Assembly: GCA_016703605.1 (NCBI GenBank) | Contig: JADJBU010000021.1 | Location: 1 to 17,727, forward strand | Direction of reading: 5' to 3' | Origin: Candidatus Villigracilis adiacens | GTDB lineage: Bacteria; Chloroflexota; Anaerolineae; Anaerolineales; Villigracilaceae | DNA length: 17,727 nt | Shown: positions 1 through 7,395 of the stretch, piece after piece | Position numbering within the stretch: position 1 is the first letter of the stretch | How the letters are laid out: each line of letters starts with the position of its first letter | Made by a program: the position numbers and the translations under genes | Notes under the pieces: model-generated | The model's database searches: none | The model's input: the letters and a program-made list of their open reading frames with translations, nothing else | Told to the model about the DNA's origin: nothing

Positions 1-117
1 GGCAGCATCCAACTCGACGGCGACAAGATCATCCCAACCATCACCGGCGAAGCCTGGGTCATGGCTGAAGGAACGATCTTGGTGGATGAACGCGATCCCT
101 TCGCAAACGGAATTTGA
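1..117 (+). CDS. Proline racemase / 4-hydroxyproline 2-epimerase family, C-terminal end (5' partial)
   Basis: The window opens inside this gene; only the last 38 residues and the TGA stop at 115-117 are present. The visible end contains ITGEAWVMAEGTILVDERDP and finishes DPFANGI. This matches the C-terminus typical of the proline racemase/hydroxyproline epimerase family, where a 'TGxA' strand precedes a final 'DPFxxGI'. Family members invert the alpha-carbon of proline or trans-4-hydroxy-L-proline using a cysteine pair, which lies outside the window. The next gene encodes a DadA-like D-amino-acid dehydrogenase, as in hydroxyproline catabolic clusters where the epimerised D-product is oxidised, so an epimerase role is inferred. 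The substrate cannot be decided from this fragment. The stop codon lies within the first unit of a heptanucleotide repeat array. Confidence 0.75.
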   Translation, partial: GSIQLDGDKIIPTITGEAWVMAEGTILVDERDPFANGI

Positions 118-171
118 CCTTTGACTTTCGACCTTTGACTCTTCCCTGTCGAAGGTCAAACGTCGAAAGTC
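113..171. repeat. Heptanucleotide inverted array between the racemase and dehydrogenase genes
   Basis: Four 7-mers of the form TTYGACY run from 113 to 140. After one unrelated heptad, three complementary 7-mers of the form GTCRAAN follow from 148 to 168. The arms 123-139 and 155-171 are inverted repeats of 17 nt with a single C-C mismatch and a 15-nt loop. The array starts inside the upstream stop codon. The same heptads recur at 13052-13106. As RNA it would form a long hairpin and may act as a terminator or mRNA 3'-end stabiliser, but it has no U-tract. Confidence 0.7.
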
Positions 172-184
172 TTGTGGAGTTTGA

Positions 185-1438
185 ATGAAATCAAAACATG
201 ATGTATTAATCATCGGTGGGGGACCTGTAGGATTAAGCTGCGCGTATTACCTTTTGAAATCTGGAAGAAAAGTAACCTTGCTCGACGCGAAAGAGATCGG
301 CAAGGGCAGTGGCTCGGGCAATGCGGGGCATATCGTGCCGAGTCATATTATTCCGCTGGCTGCGCCGGGCGTGGTGACCTCTGCCCTTAAGTGGATGCTC
401 GACCCTGCTCACAGTCCGTTTGGGATGAAGGTTAGCCTCGACCCGAATTATTTGATGTGGTTGTTGCGCTTCACTCTAGCGTGTAGCCAAGATAATGTGA
501 CTCGCTCACTAGAGCCGTTGAACCAACTCGGTCAACTCAGCGCGAAGAATTTTGCTCAGATCATCGCCGAAGAAAAATTTGATTGTGCCTATCAAGAGAA
601 AGGTTTGCTTCATCTTTTCAAGACCGAGAAAGCTTTCCATGAAGGACAGCACGAAGGCGAATTCATGCAGAAGCATGGCATCCCGGTCAGCGTGTATGAC
701 AAAACAAAAGTTCATGAAGTGGAACCTGCCGCGTTAGATGACGTCATTGGCGGTGTGCATTTCACAGGCGATGCGCATCTCAACCCTGCGGTATTTCTCA
801 ATTTACTGAAAGAACGCGTTCGAGCCATGGGCGCGGAGATGTTGGAGAATACATCCGTGACGGGATTTGAATCAGCGGGGGGGAAGGTTCGGGTGGTGAG
901 AACAGGCAAAGGCGCGTTCGAGGCGGAGCAAGTCATCCTTGCGGCTGGCGCATTGACTCCCTCCGTTGCCAAAGATTTGAAGTTGAACATTCCCATCCAA
1001 CCGGCACGCGGATACAGCCTGACCATGTCTGCGAATAAAACTATGCCAAGCCATGCATTGATTTTGGGTGAACGCCGAATTGCTGTTTCACCGATGGGAG
1101 ATGTTTTGCGTTTCACAGGTCGGCTTGAAGTGGGCAATTACAGCATGGAGCCGAATCCTGTTTGGATTCAACGCATCGAAAATTCTGCGCGTGAATATTT
1201 GCGCCTCGATGAAAAACAGGATGTGAAAGAAACCTGGGCGGGGTTACGCCCAACCGCCAAGAACGGTGTGCCGATCATTGGCAAATCACCGAAGCATGAA
1301 AATCTTTTTCTTGCCACGGGGCACGCCATGTTGGGTCTCTCACTTGCGCCGGGAACCGGCTTGGTCGTGAGTCAACTGCTCAATGGGCAGCAACCCGCTT
1401 TCAGTTTAAGTCCGATGCGCCTGGAGCGGTTTGGGTGA
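185..1438 (+). CDS. FAD-dependent D-amino-acid dehydrogenase (DadA family), probable D-hydroxyproline/D-proline dehydrogenase
   Basis: This 417-residue protein has an N-terminal Rossmann FAD-binding motif, IIGGGPVGLSCAYY, with the GxGxxG glycines at residues 11-16. It also has the GSGSGNAGHI segment near residue 43 typical of DadA/glycine-oxidase-type flavoenzymes. The C-terminal FAD-contact region reads WAGLRPTAKNGVPIIG and then ATGHAMLGLSLAPGTG. Length fits the DadA family (about 410-430). Such enzymes oxidise D-amino acids to imino acids and pass electrons to the respiratory chain. The upstream proline racemase/hydroxyproline epimerase tail suggests D-proline or cis-4-hydroxy-D-proline as substrate; this is inference from context. 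The start is supported by GGAG at 176-179, five bases before ATG. A repeat array separates it from the upstream gene, so tight cotranscription is uncertain. Confidence 0.85.
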   Translation: MKSKHDVLIIGGGPVGLSCAYYLLKSGRKVTLLDAKEIGKGSGSGNAGHIVPSHIIPLAAPGVVTSALKWMLDPAHSPFGMKVSLDPNYLMWLLRFTLACSQDNVTRSLEPLNQLGQLSAKNFAQIIAEEKFDCAYQEKGLLHLFKTEKAFHEGQHEGEFMQKHGIPVSVYDKTKVHEVEPAALDDVIGGVHFTGDAHLNPAVFLNLLKERVRAMGAEMLENTSVTGFESAGGKVRVVRTGKGAFEAEQVILAAGALTPSVAKDLKLNIPIQPARGYSLTMSANKTMPSHALILGERRIAVSPMGDVLRFTGRLEVGNYSMEPNPVWIQRIENSAREYLRLDEKQDVKETWAGLRPTAKNGVPIIGKSPKHENLFLATGHAMLGLSLAPGTGLVVSQLLNGQQPAFSLSPMRLERFG

Positions 1439-1455
1439 CGCCGCTTTCATCCTGG

Positions 1456-1486
1456 TTGACACGCGGGCGGGCTATTGTGGTTAAAT
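1456..1486 (+). promoter_or_regulatory. Candidate sigma-70-type promoter for the aminotransferase gene
   Basis: A perfect TTGACA lies at 1456-1461 and a TTAAAT at 1481-1486, separated by 19 bp, which is longer than the usual 17. It sits 20 bp before the start codon and just after the dehydrogenase stop. The match is suggestive only. Confidence 0.35.
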
Positions 1487-1506
1487 AGAAATCAGGAGAC
1501 TTGAAA

Positions 1507-2901
1507 ATGTCCGCCGAATTCGAAACCTTCCTGCAAAAATATCCCGCCTATAAAAATACCCAATCCATCGATGACCTGCGCAAGAGCGATTATTCGCGCC
1601 TCGACGCGGGCGAGCATGTCTATCTCGATTACACCGGCGGGGGCATCTACGCCGAGTCGCAGATCCAAAAACATCAACAACTTCTGCGCGAGAACGTTTA
1701 CGGCAATCCGCATTCGTCCAACCCGACCTCGCTTGCCGCCACGCATCTGGTCGAAGGCGCGCGCGAATACGTCCTCAAATTCTTCAACGCCGATCCCGAT
1801 GAATACCTTGCCATCTTCACGCCTAATGCCAGCGGCGCGCTGAAACTTGTCGGTGAAAGTTATCCCTTCCCGAACGGACGTTATCTGCTGACCTTCGACA
1901 ACCACAATTCCGTTAATGGGATTCGGGAGTTTGCCCACGCCCGCGGCGCGGAGGTGACCTATATCCCCGTCATGCTCCCGGACATGCGAGTCGACGCTTC
2001 GCAGCTGGAACTTGAGTTGGCTCGCCCTTCCAAGTCTGGTCATAACCTGTTTGCTTATCCCGCCCAATCGAACTTCTCCTCCGTCAAGCATCCGCTCGAA
2101 TGGATCGAGAAAGCCCACGCCCACGGTTGGGATGTTGTGCTGGATGCTGCGGCTTATGTGCCCACCAACAAACTCGATCTGGGCAAGGTCAAACCGGATT
2201 TTGTCCCGATTTCGTTCTATAAAATCTTCGGCTACCCAACCGGGCTTGGCGCTCTTATCGCAAGAAAGTCCGCGCTGGCAAAGTTGCATCGTCCCTGGTT
2301 TGCAGGCGGGACGATCACCGTCGCATCGGTGCAGGGTGACAAATATTATCTCGCCGACGGCGCCGCTGCCTTTGAAGACGGCACGCTCGATTACCTCAAC
2401 ATCCCCGCCTTGGAGATCGGGTTGAGGCACATCGAATCCATCGGCTATGATGTCATCGGCGAACGGGTTGGGACGCTGACAGGCTGGCTGTTGGAAAACC
2501 TGACGGCGATGAAACACAGCACGGGCGAGCCATTGGTGCGCCTGTTTGGACCCAACACCACCGATGGGCGCGGCGGCGCGGTGACGGTCAACTTTTACGA
2601 CAAGAGCGGGCAAGCCTTCGACCATCGTTTCATCGAGAGTGAAGCCAATAAAGTGAACATCTCGCTTCGTACCGGCTGTTTCTGCAACCCCGGCGCGGGC
2701 GAGATCGCTCTCGGTATTTCGCGCGTCGAACTGGATGTCTGTTTCACCCGCCCCGAACACAAGGACGTCATGTCCCTCGATGAGTTCCGCAAATGCATAG
2801 ATGGTAAATCCTCCGGCGCGGTGCGCATCTCGGTGGGTCCGTTTACCAATTTCAACGACGTGCAGGCGTTACTCTCGTTTGCGAGAGGGTTGTTGAGTTA
2901 G
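1507..2901 (+). CDS. Class-V aminotransferase, molybdenum cofactor sulfurase-like (NifS-like domain only)
   Basis: This 464-residue protein belongs to the PLP-dependent class-V fold. YLDYTGGGIYAESQI near the N-terminus, NPHSSNPTS, the Asp in VVLDAAAYVPTN (D213) and the Schiff-base lysine in SFYKIFGYPTG (K239) all fit. The motif RTGCFCNPGAGE (C391, C393) is characteristic of the NifS-like domain of eukaryotic Moco sulfurases, where a cysteine carries the persulfide. By family knowledge it would abstract sulfur from L-cysteine or act on a related substrate. The C-terminal MOSC domain of full Moco sulfurases is absent, so the sulfur acceptor is unknown. ATG at 1507 is preferred over TTG at 1501 because AGGAG at 1494-1498 is eight bases from the ATG and only two from the TTG. 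It could also be annotated simply as a cysteine desulfurase-like aminotransferase. Confidence 0.8.
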   Translation: MSAEFETFLQKYPAYKNTQSIDDLRKSDYSRLDAGEHVYLDYTGGGIYAESQIQKHQQLLRENVYGNPHSSNPTSLAATHLVEGAREYVLKFFNADPDEYLAIFTPNASGALKLVGESYPFPNGRYLLTFDNHNSVNGIREFAHARGAEVTYIPVMLPDMRVDASQLELELARPSKSGHNLFAYPAQSNFSSVKHPLEWIEKAHAHGWDVVLDAAAYVPTNKLDLGKVKPDFVPISFYKIFGYPTGLGALIARKSALAKLHRPWFAGGTITVASVQGDKYYLADGAAAFEDGTLDYLNIPALEIGLRHIESIGYDVIGERVGTLTGWLLENLTAMKHSTGEPLVRLFGPNTTDGRGGAVTVNFYDKSGQAFDHRFIESEANKVNISLRTGCFCNPGAGEIALGISRVELDVCFTRPEHKDVMSLDEFRKCIDGKSSGAVRISVGPFTNFNDVQALLSFARGLLS

Positions 2902-2903
2902 AG

Positions 2904-2983
2904 GTCATGCTGAGCGAAGCGAAGCATCTCGCGACAATCTCATAGATTCTTCGGTCGCGGAGAGCACGCTCCCTCAGAATGAC
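2904..2983. repeat. Dispersed palindromic intergenic element (GTCATGCTGAG...CTCAGAATGAC)
   Basis: This 80-bp element is bounded by 11-bp terminal inverted repeats, 2904-2914 and 2973-2983, with one mismatch. Internal complementary segments (CTCGCGAC and GTCGCGGAG, one bulge) allow a folded structure. It begins three bases after the aminotransferase stop and ends just before the AGGAG of the next gene. Ends of the form GTCATxCTGAG occur widely as dispersed REP/MITE-like repeats in Chloroflexota and other phyla (recalled, not searched). No transposase is encoded. Confidence 0.7.
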
Positions 2984-2996
2984 AAAAGGAGAAACC

Positions 2997-3500
2997 ATGA
3001 ACATCCAAAACATCCACTTCATGTACGAATACAACTACTGGGCAAACGACAGAATCCTCTCTGCCGCGAAAAATATTACGCCGGAACAACTTCTCGCATC
3101 AGCGGAGTTTCCTTACGGCAACCTGCGCGCCACCCTCGTCCACATCATCGATGCGGAATATGGCTGGCGCGGTTTGTTCGAGAATGACAAATTCAACGAA
3201 GATATAAACCCCGAAGAGTTCGCAGATATCCCGTCCATTGCGGAGCGGTTTCAGATGGAGGAGCAAGCCATGCGCGCCTACCTCAACGGGCTGACCGACG
3301 AGGATGTGGAGAGCCATAAAAAGTACATCGCCGATAACGGTGAACCGCGCGATCGCATTTTATGGCATTGCCTGTATCACGTGGTCAACCACGGAACCCA
3401 GCACCGCAGTGAAGCCGCCGCGATGCTGACGAGTTTCAACGCCTCGCCCGGCGATTTGGATTTCACCGTTTTCTTGAACGATTACGCAAAATCGAAATGA
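2997..3500 (+). CDS. DinB-like (DinB/YfiT four-helix bundle) family protein
   Basis: This is a 167-residue protein of typical DinB-family size. The N-terminus MYEYNYWANDRIL matches the opening helix of the family ('xxYxxWAnxril'). The three histidines expected to bind a metal are visible: H49 in TLVHIIDAEYGWR, and H132 and H136 in VNHGTQHRSEAA. Many bacteria carry paralogues; some are bacillithiol- or mycothiol-dependent transferases, but most have no assigned function, and none is assigned here. ATG at 2997 is preferred over the upstream ATG at 2979 because AGGAG (2987-2991) sits five bases before it and the earlier ATG lies inside the repeat element. Confidence 0.85.
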   Translation: MNIQNIHFMYEYNYWANDRILSAAKNITPEQLLASAEFPYGNLRATLVHIIDAEYGWRGLFENDKFNEDINPEEFADIPSIAERFQMEEQAMRAYLNGLTDEDVESHKKYIADNGEPRDRILWHCLYHVVNHGTQHRSEAAAMLTSFNASPGDLDFTVFLNDYAKSK

Positions 3501-3515
3501 CGTAGAATTGTGTTC

Positions 3516-5090
3516 ATGCTGAAAAGAATCATCGGGTTCGTCCTCATTGCCGCGTTCTCCACACTGGTTTCATACGGGGTCAATTTGCAATTTTTGCACC
3601 TGGCGGAACGTTCCGCCATCGACCAAAAATTGATGGTCTTCTTCCTTGCCTGTGCGTTGACCTACATTCTCTTCATGCTCTGGGTGGATGGGGTGAAGCT
3701 TCAATGGAAGTGGAATCTGCCGCGCGTAACCACTGCTTTGTTCATTGATAACCTTCCCGGTATTGCGCTGGCGATCCTGTTTGTGCTGGCATACCTGCGT
3801 TTTGCTGTGACGTTCAACAACTTTGGCGTGGGGCAGGTTGATAACCTCTTCGATGCCGATGTCGGCTCGTGGATGCGGCGCATCTCCTCAGACGACGTCA
3901 GGGACTTCGAGATGCGGGGACCGCACCCCTTTACCTATTTCATCTTCCGCCCGTTCGGGATGACTCTGAATCTATTCACACAAGACCCGACCTTTTCCGC
4001 GATCCTTTTCAATGTGTTGACGGGCGGGATGTGCGTCTTCCTCATGTGGCTGCTGGTCAAACGGAAGTTCGGGAGCAAAGTCTACGCCTTTCTGATGGCA
4101 TCCTTGTTGGGCGTGAGCGCATCACATTTTGCCCTCGGCAGTATCATCGAGACCTACATCTATTCTGCGCTGGCTTTGGTTTTGTTCTGCCTGCTCGTTA
4201 TGGATGAGAAATCTTCCCTGCCTTCCCTTGTGGGGGTGGGAGTCGTCACCTTCGGCATCACGCTGACGAATTTCATCCAGAATTTGCTTGCTTTCATCGT
4301 TTCCCGCCCGCGCTGGAGGGAGATCATCCGCTTCGCAGGCTGGACGATGGCTGTTTCCCTGCTGCTGACCTACCTGCACGCGTATATCTATCCTGCCAGT
4401 AAACTCTTCTTCCTTGTCCCCGATGTGCAGAACGAGGATAAATTCTTCCTGGATATTTTTCTTCAGAAGGACTGGATGATTCAGGGACGCATCCTTTATC
4501 TGATACGTACGCTTGTCTTTTACAGCATGATCGCGCCGAAGGTCTTCATCCTTACCGAAGAAGTGGGAAGCACAATTCCTGAATTCCGTTTTTACAAGAT
4601 TTCGGTCGGCACCTTCCACCAGACGGATTATGTTGGAATGGGGCAGATCCTCATCATTGTCTGGGCGTTGATGCTTGCGGTCTCAGGTCTGGTCTTTCTT
4701 TGGAGACTCCTCCGCGAGCGGAAGGTCGAGCTGCCCCTCGCGCTGGTCTTGAGCCTTCTCTTTAACTTCGTCATTCACGTCAACTATGGACAGGAGTTAT
4801 TCCTATATTCCCCCGATTGGATGTATGCGTTGGTGTTGTTTGCCGCTTATGGGCTTTCTCCCTTTGCGAAGAACCGCGTCTTTCAGGCAGGATTGCTTGT
4901 ATTCATCCTTCTGCTGACGTACAACCAATGGCAGTTCATGAGCATTGTTTTGAATACGCTTGAAACCTACGCCTCGACTTCTCCCGCCGGTGGTTCCGCA
5001 TGGAATGCGCGCCCCGCGTACCGCAAACTTCAGTTTGCAGCGCGAACCGCGCTATGCGATAGCCCCCAGACCCAAAGCAACAGCCCATAA
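3516..5090 (+). CDS. Polytopic membrane protein, possible GT-C-fold glycosyltransferase
   Basis: This is a protein of about 524 residues with roughly ten hydrophobic segments, for example FVLIAAFSTLVSYGV near the N-terminus, LPGIALAILFVLAYL, ALALVLFCLLVMD and LALVLSLLFNFVIHV. A soluble stretch after the third helix contains DADVGSWMRRISSDD and a GPHPFTYF segment. An acidic motif followed by a His-Pro pair in the first long loop recalls GT-C glycosyltransferases of the PMT/ArnT type, but no family can be confirmed, so the function stays open. It lies 15 bp after the DinB gene and may be cotranscribed with it. GTG at 3510 is an alternative start adding two residues; neither start has a clear Shine-Dalgarno. 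The 3' end overlaps the convergent gene by 61 bp. Confidence 0.7.
   Translation: MLKRIIGFVLIAAFSTLVSYGVNLQFLHLAERSAIDQKLMVFFLACALTYILFMLWVDGVKLQWKWNLPRVTTALFIDNLPGIALAILFVLAYLRFAVTFNNFGVGQVDNLFDADVGSWMRRISSDDVRDFEMRGPHPFTYFIFRPFGMTLNLFTQDPTFSAILFNVLTGGMCVFLMWLLVKRKFGSKVYAFLMASLLGVSASHFALGSIIETYIYSALALVLFCLLVMDEKSSLPSLVGVGVVTFGITLTNFIQNLLAFIVSRPRWREIIRFAGWTMAVSLLLTYLHAYIYPASKLFFLVPDVQNEDKFFLDIFLQKDWMIQGRILYLIRTLVFYSMIAPKVFILTEEVGSTIPEFRFYKISVGTFHQTDYVGMGQILIIVWALMLAVSGLVFLWRLLRERKVELPLALVLSLLFNFVIHVNYGQELFLYSPDWMYALVLFAAYGLSPFAKNRVFQAGLLVFILLLTYNQWQFMSIVLNTLETYASTSPAGGSAWNARPAYRKLQFAARTALCDSPQTQSNSP
5023..5038. terminator. Small hairpin at the convergent gene junction
   Basis: GCAAAC-TTCA-GTTTGC is a perfect 6-bp stem with a 4-nt loop, and the first loop T can also pair with the last loop A. 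It lies at the 3' end of the minus-strand gene, covering its stop codon, and inside the last codons of the plus-strand gene. No T-run follows on either strand, so termination is speculative. Confidence 0.25.
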
Positions 5091-6298
5091 AACAGCAGAC
5101 TGCCGATGAACTGGGGCGAAAGCATCAGCGTGGACCCGGTCCACTCGAAGAGGGCAAGCGAGAGGTTTTTGGGAACCGAGAGCAGGATCAGGCTCAAAGC
5201 GAGGAGAAGCCACATCCAATTCCTGAATGGGAGTCTCTCGCGGTTTCCAAGAATCATCGCGGCAGGGATTAATAAAAGGACGAAGTAATGCGTCCATGCG
5301 ATGGGGGAGGTGAGCAGGGAGAAGACAAGGATGATGAAAAATTCAACGGCGTAATGGAAGGTTTGTTTTTTGTCTTTTCGACCGGCGATCAGGATGTACA
5401 ACACGGGGAGGGCGAGGATGATTCTGCTGATATTTAGGGCAGTGAGGTAGGCGGGAATGGGAGTCAGCGGGTCCCAGCCATAATTGCCCGGCATGAAGAT
5501 GCGCGCGAGGAATCCGCTCAGCGATTGGTTGTTATATGCGGCGGTCGGGTTGCCCGCCATCATCAGCACACAACGCTCCAGCCAGATCGAATTCAACTCG
5601 AAGGGCATCAAGACCAAAGACAGGAAAAGAACCGCTCCTGCGACGAGCAATCCGCCGCCGACCACTTTCCACTTCCCGCGCAGGAGGAAATATCCAGAAG
5701 GCAAAACAAGCGGGAGTTTGATCAGACCGCCGATGCCAAGCAGAACCCCGGAGAGCCAGTCCCATCTGCGGTTGAGGGAGAAGAATGCCAGAAGGACGAA
5801 GAGCATGACGATCTGGGTTGTGTTGCCAAGCCAGATGCTGTAGTCGAGCGGACCGTTGAGCGCCAGTAATGCAAGAACGAGAAATTTTTGCCAGCCCTTG
5901 ACCTTCGATGCAGTGACGAGCCAGTAGGCGAGCGGGAGCAGGCAGAGATACCCAACAAGATAAAAAATGCGTCCTGATAGTTCCTTCGGCAGGTTTGCAA
6001 GCGGGACGAAGAGATAGGCGAAGAGCGGGAAATTCGTAAAGCCGTAACAGGCTTCGTCGTACAACGCGTCGAGGTTGCGGACGACCTTGCGCCCACCGTG
6101 GAAATAGCCTTTGAAGTAATCGTAGAGCGCGTGATCTTGAATGACGTAATAACCGACAAGCGCGACAAGTACGAAAGAGCCGATCCACCATGCCCAGCGC
6201 AGGCGGGGGGAGGTTAACTTTTCTTCGAATAAAAAATAAAGCCCGGCGAGAAGGATGGGCAGGAAGGTGGAGGGCAGATAGAATGAGTAATACGGCAT
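5030..6298 (-). CDS. GT87-like (DUF2029) polytopic membrane glycosyltransferase
   Basis: This is a protein of about 422 residues with many hydrophobic helices. The segment NLDALYDEACYGFTNFPLFA leading into YLFVPLANLP matches the first-loop pattern of GT87/DUF2029 enzymes (a 'DLY' motif, then 'PPLFAxLFxPLAxLP'). GLIKLPLVLPSGYFLLRGKW and SPIAWTHYFVLLLIPAAMIL also fit that family. Characterised members transfer mannose or arabinose from polyprenyl-phosphate donors at the cell envelope; the substrate here is unknown. An in-frame upstream ATG at 6589 would add about 97 residues running antisense through ywbE, with no hydrophobic character, so the ATG at 6298 is chosen. An extended -10 sequence lies just upstream. 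The 3' end overlaps the convergent gene by 61 bp. Confidence 0.75.
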   Translation of the reverse strand: MPYYSFYLPSTFLPILLAGLYFLFEEKLTSPRLRWAWWIGSFVLVALVGYYVIQDHALYDYFKGYFHGGRKVVRNLDALYDEACYGFTNFPLFAYLFVPLANLPKELSGRIFYLVGYLCLLPLAYWLVTASKVKGWQKFLVLALLALNGPLDYSIWLGNTTQIVMLFVLLAFFSLNRRWDWLSGVLLGIGGLIKLPLVLPSGYFLLRGKWKVVGGGLLVAGAVLFLSLVLMPFELNSIWLERCVLMMAGNPTAAYNNQSLSGFLARIFMPGNYGWDPLTPIPAYLTALNISRIILALPVLYILIAGRKDKKQTFHYAVEFFIILVFSLLTSPIAWTHYFVLLLIPAAMILGNRERLPFRNWMWLLLALSLILLSVPKNLSLALFEWTGSTLMLSPQFIGSLLFYGLLLWVWGLSHSAVRAAN

Positions 6299-6319
6299 GG
6301 GAGGGTTGCGGGTGAAAAG

Positions 6320-6328
6320 ATTATAACA
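6320..6328 (-). promoter_or_regulatory. Extended -10 promoter element for the GT87-like gene
   Basis: Read on the minus strand this is TGTTATAAT, a consensus TATAAT preceded by the TG of an extended -10 element. It lies 22 bases before the minus-strand start codon, predicting a leader of only about 15 nt. No good -35 is visible. The same TGNTATAxT form occurs at 7460-7468 and 16108-16116. Confidence 0.55.
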
Positions 6329-6343
6329 TCCGCGATTCGGCGA

Positions 6344-6349
6344 TAAAAT
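6344..6349 (+). promoter_or_regulatory. Possible -10 element of ywbE (leaderless transcript candidate)
   Basis: TAAAAT lies six bases before the ywbE ATG, so transcription would start at or next to the start codon. No Shine-Dalgarno is present, which fits leaderless translation. There is no convincing -35. Confidence 0.25.
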
Positions 6350-6355
6350 CATGCC

Positions 6356-6559
6356 ATGCAAAACAACCAGACCCGCTCGCAGATCAGACCCGGCATGATC
6401 GTTCTCATCGTCCTCAAGCAGGATCAAAAGACGGGGAAACTTACGAAGGGCATCGTCAAAGACATTCTTACCAACTCGCCCACACACCCGCATGGCATCA
6501 AAGTCCGCCTGATGGATGGGCAGGTGGGGCGTGTCAAGGAAATTGTAGGGACTGAATAA
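6356..6559 (+). CDS. ywbE: YwbE family protein (DUF2196)
   Basis: This is a 67-residue protein of the small, highly conserved YwbE family. The diagnostic stretch VLKQDQKTGKLTKGIVKDIL is followed by TNSPTHPHGIKVRLMDGQVG and ends RVKEIV. It closely matches Bacillus YwbE as recalled, over the full length. The fold is predicted to be a small beta-barrel with KOW-like character. The biochemical function of the family is not established. It stands divergent to the GT87-like gene with 57 bp between the start codons and lies 36 bp upstream of the methyltransferase gene. No ribosome-binding site is visible. Confidence 0.92.
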   Translation: MQNNQTRSQIRPGMIVLIVLKQDQKTGKLTKGIVKDILTNSPTHPHGIKVRLMDGQVGRVKEIVGTE

Positions 6560-6595
6560 GGTAATTCCTGGCAGGGTCATGCTATCCATATTTTC

Positions 6596-7372
6596 ATGAC
6601 ACGTTCAAAACTCAATTACGACCAGATCGCCGCCCAATACAACCAACGCTATCCCGACTCACAGAATTGGGAGCGGGGACAGGCTTTGCTCGCCCTGGCA
6701 AGGCAGGTCAAGGCACAAACTATCCTCGAAGTTGGCAGCGGCACCGGTTTTTGGCTTAACCTGTTGGATCAGACCGGGGCAAAGCTCTTCGGCTTGGATT
6801 ACTCCATGGGCATGATCCGGCATGCGAAGGGACAGCCTGCGCCTCTTTCCCTGACCCACGGCTTGGGGACTCGACTCCCGTACCTTTCCTCCGCCTTCGA
6901 CCTGGTCTACTGCGTCGATGCCATCCATCACTTCGGCGATCACCGTGCGTTCATCGCTGAAGCCTTCCGTCTGCTCAAGCCGGGCGGGGCATTGGCAATC
7001 ATTGGGCACGATCCGCACGAAGGCGGATCCAACTGGTATATCTACGATTACTTCGACCATGTCTATGATACCGACCTGAAGCGTTACCCGGCTGGCAGTT
7101 CTGTCTTGCAGTGGATGGAACAGGAAGGCTTTCATAAAATAGATTCAAAAGCCGCGGAACATATTCGCAACATTCATGTCGGCGAGGCGGTTCTGACAGA
7201 TCCATTCCTAAAACACAACGCAACTTCGCAATTGGCGCTGCTCAATGAAGCCGATTATCGAGCAGGTTTGGAACGTATTCATCAGGCGCTTACGGAAGCA
7301 AAAGAGAAAAACGAGCGCATTGTTTTCTCTTCCGAGATCGATGTAAGGATGATTCTGGGATTCAAACCCTGA
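6596..7372 (+). CDS. Class I SAM-dependent methyltransferase (Methyltransf_11 type)
   Basis: This 258-residue protein carries SAM-binding motif I as ILEVGSGTGFW (residues 43-53). The acidic residue after beta-2 is in GLDYSMGMI. The post-motif region reads FDLVYCVDAIHHFGDH, followed by FRLLKPGGALAIIGHDPHEG. This arrangement is standard for UbiE/Methyltransf_11 small-molecule methyltransferases. The substrate cannot be read from the sequence, and nearby genes do not suggest one. There is no Shine-Dalgarno close to the ATG, and a weak TGCTATCC sequence at 6580-6587 lies close to it, so this transcript too may have a very short leader. Cotranscription with ywbE is equally possible. Confidence 0.85.
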   Translation: MTRSKLNYDQIAAQYNQRYPDSQNWERGQALLALARQVKAQTILEVGSGTGFWLNLLDQTGAKLFGLDYSMGMIRHAKGQPAPLSLTHGLGTRLPYLSSAFDLVYCVDAIHHFGDHRAFIAEAFRLLKPGGALAIIGHDPHEGGSNWYIYDYFDHVYDTDLKRYPAGSSVLQWMEQEGFHKIDSKAAEHIRNIHVGEAVLTDPFLKHNATSQLALLNEADYRAGLERIHQALTEAKEKNERIVFSSEIDVRMILGFKP

Positions 7373-7395
7373 CAAGTTCTTATGTAAAAGGGTAC

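Noticed and set aside
1492..2760. A 422-codon open frame on the minus strand
   Set aside because: It lies antisense to the class-V aminotransferase, whose plus-strand motifs are clear; the antisense product has no recognisable motif.
6299..6589. A longer N-terminus for the GT87-like protein starting at 6589
   Set aside because: The added residues are polar, run antisense across ywbE, and precede the first membrane helix with no family match.
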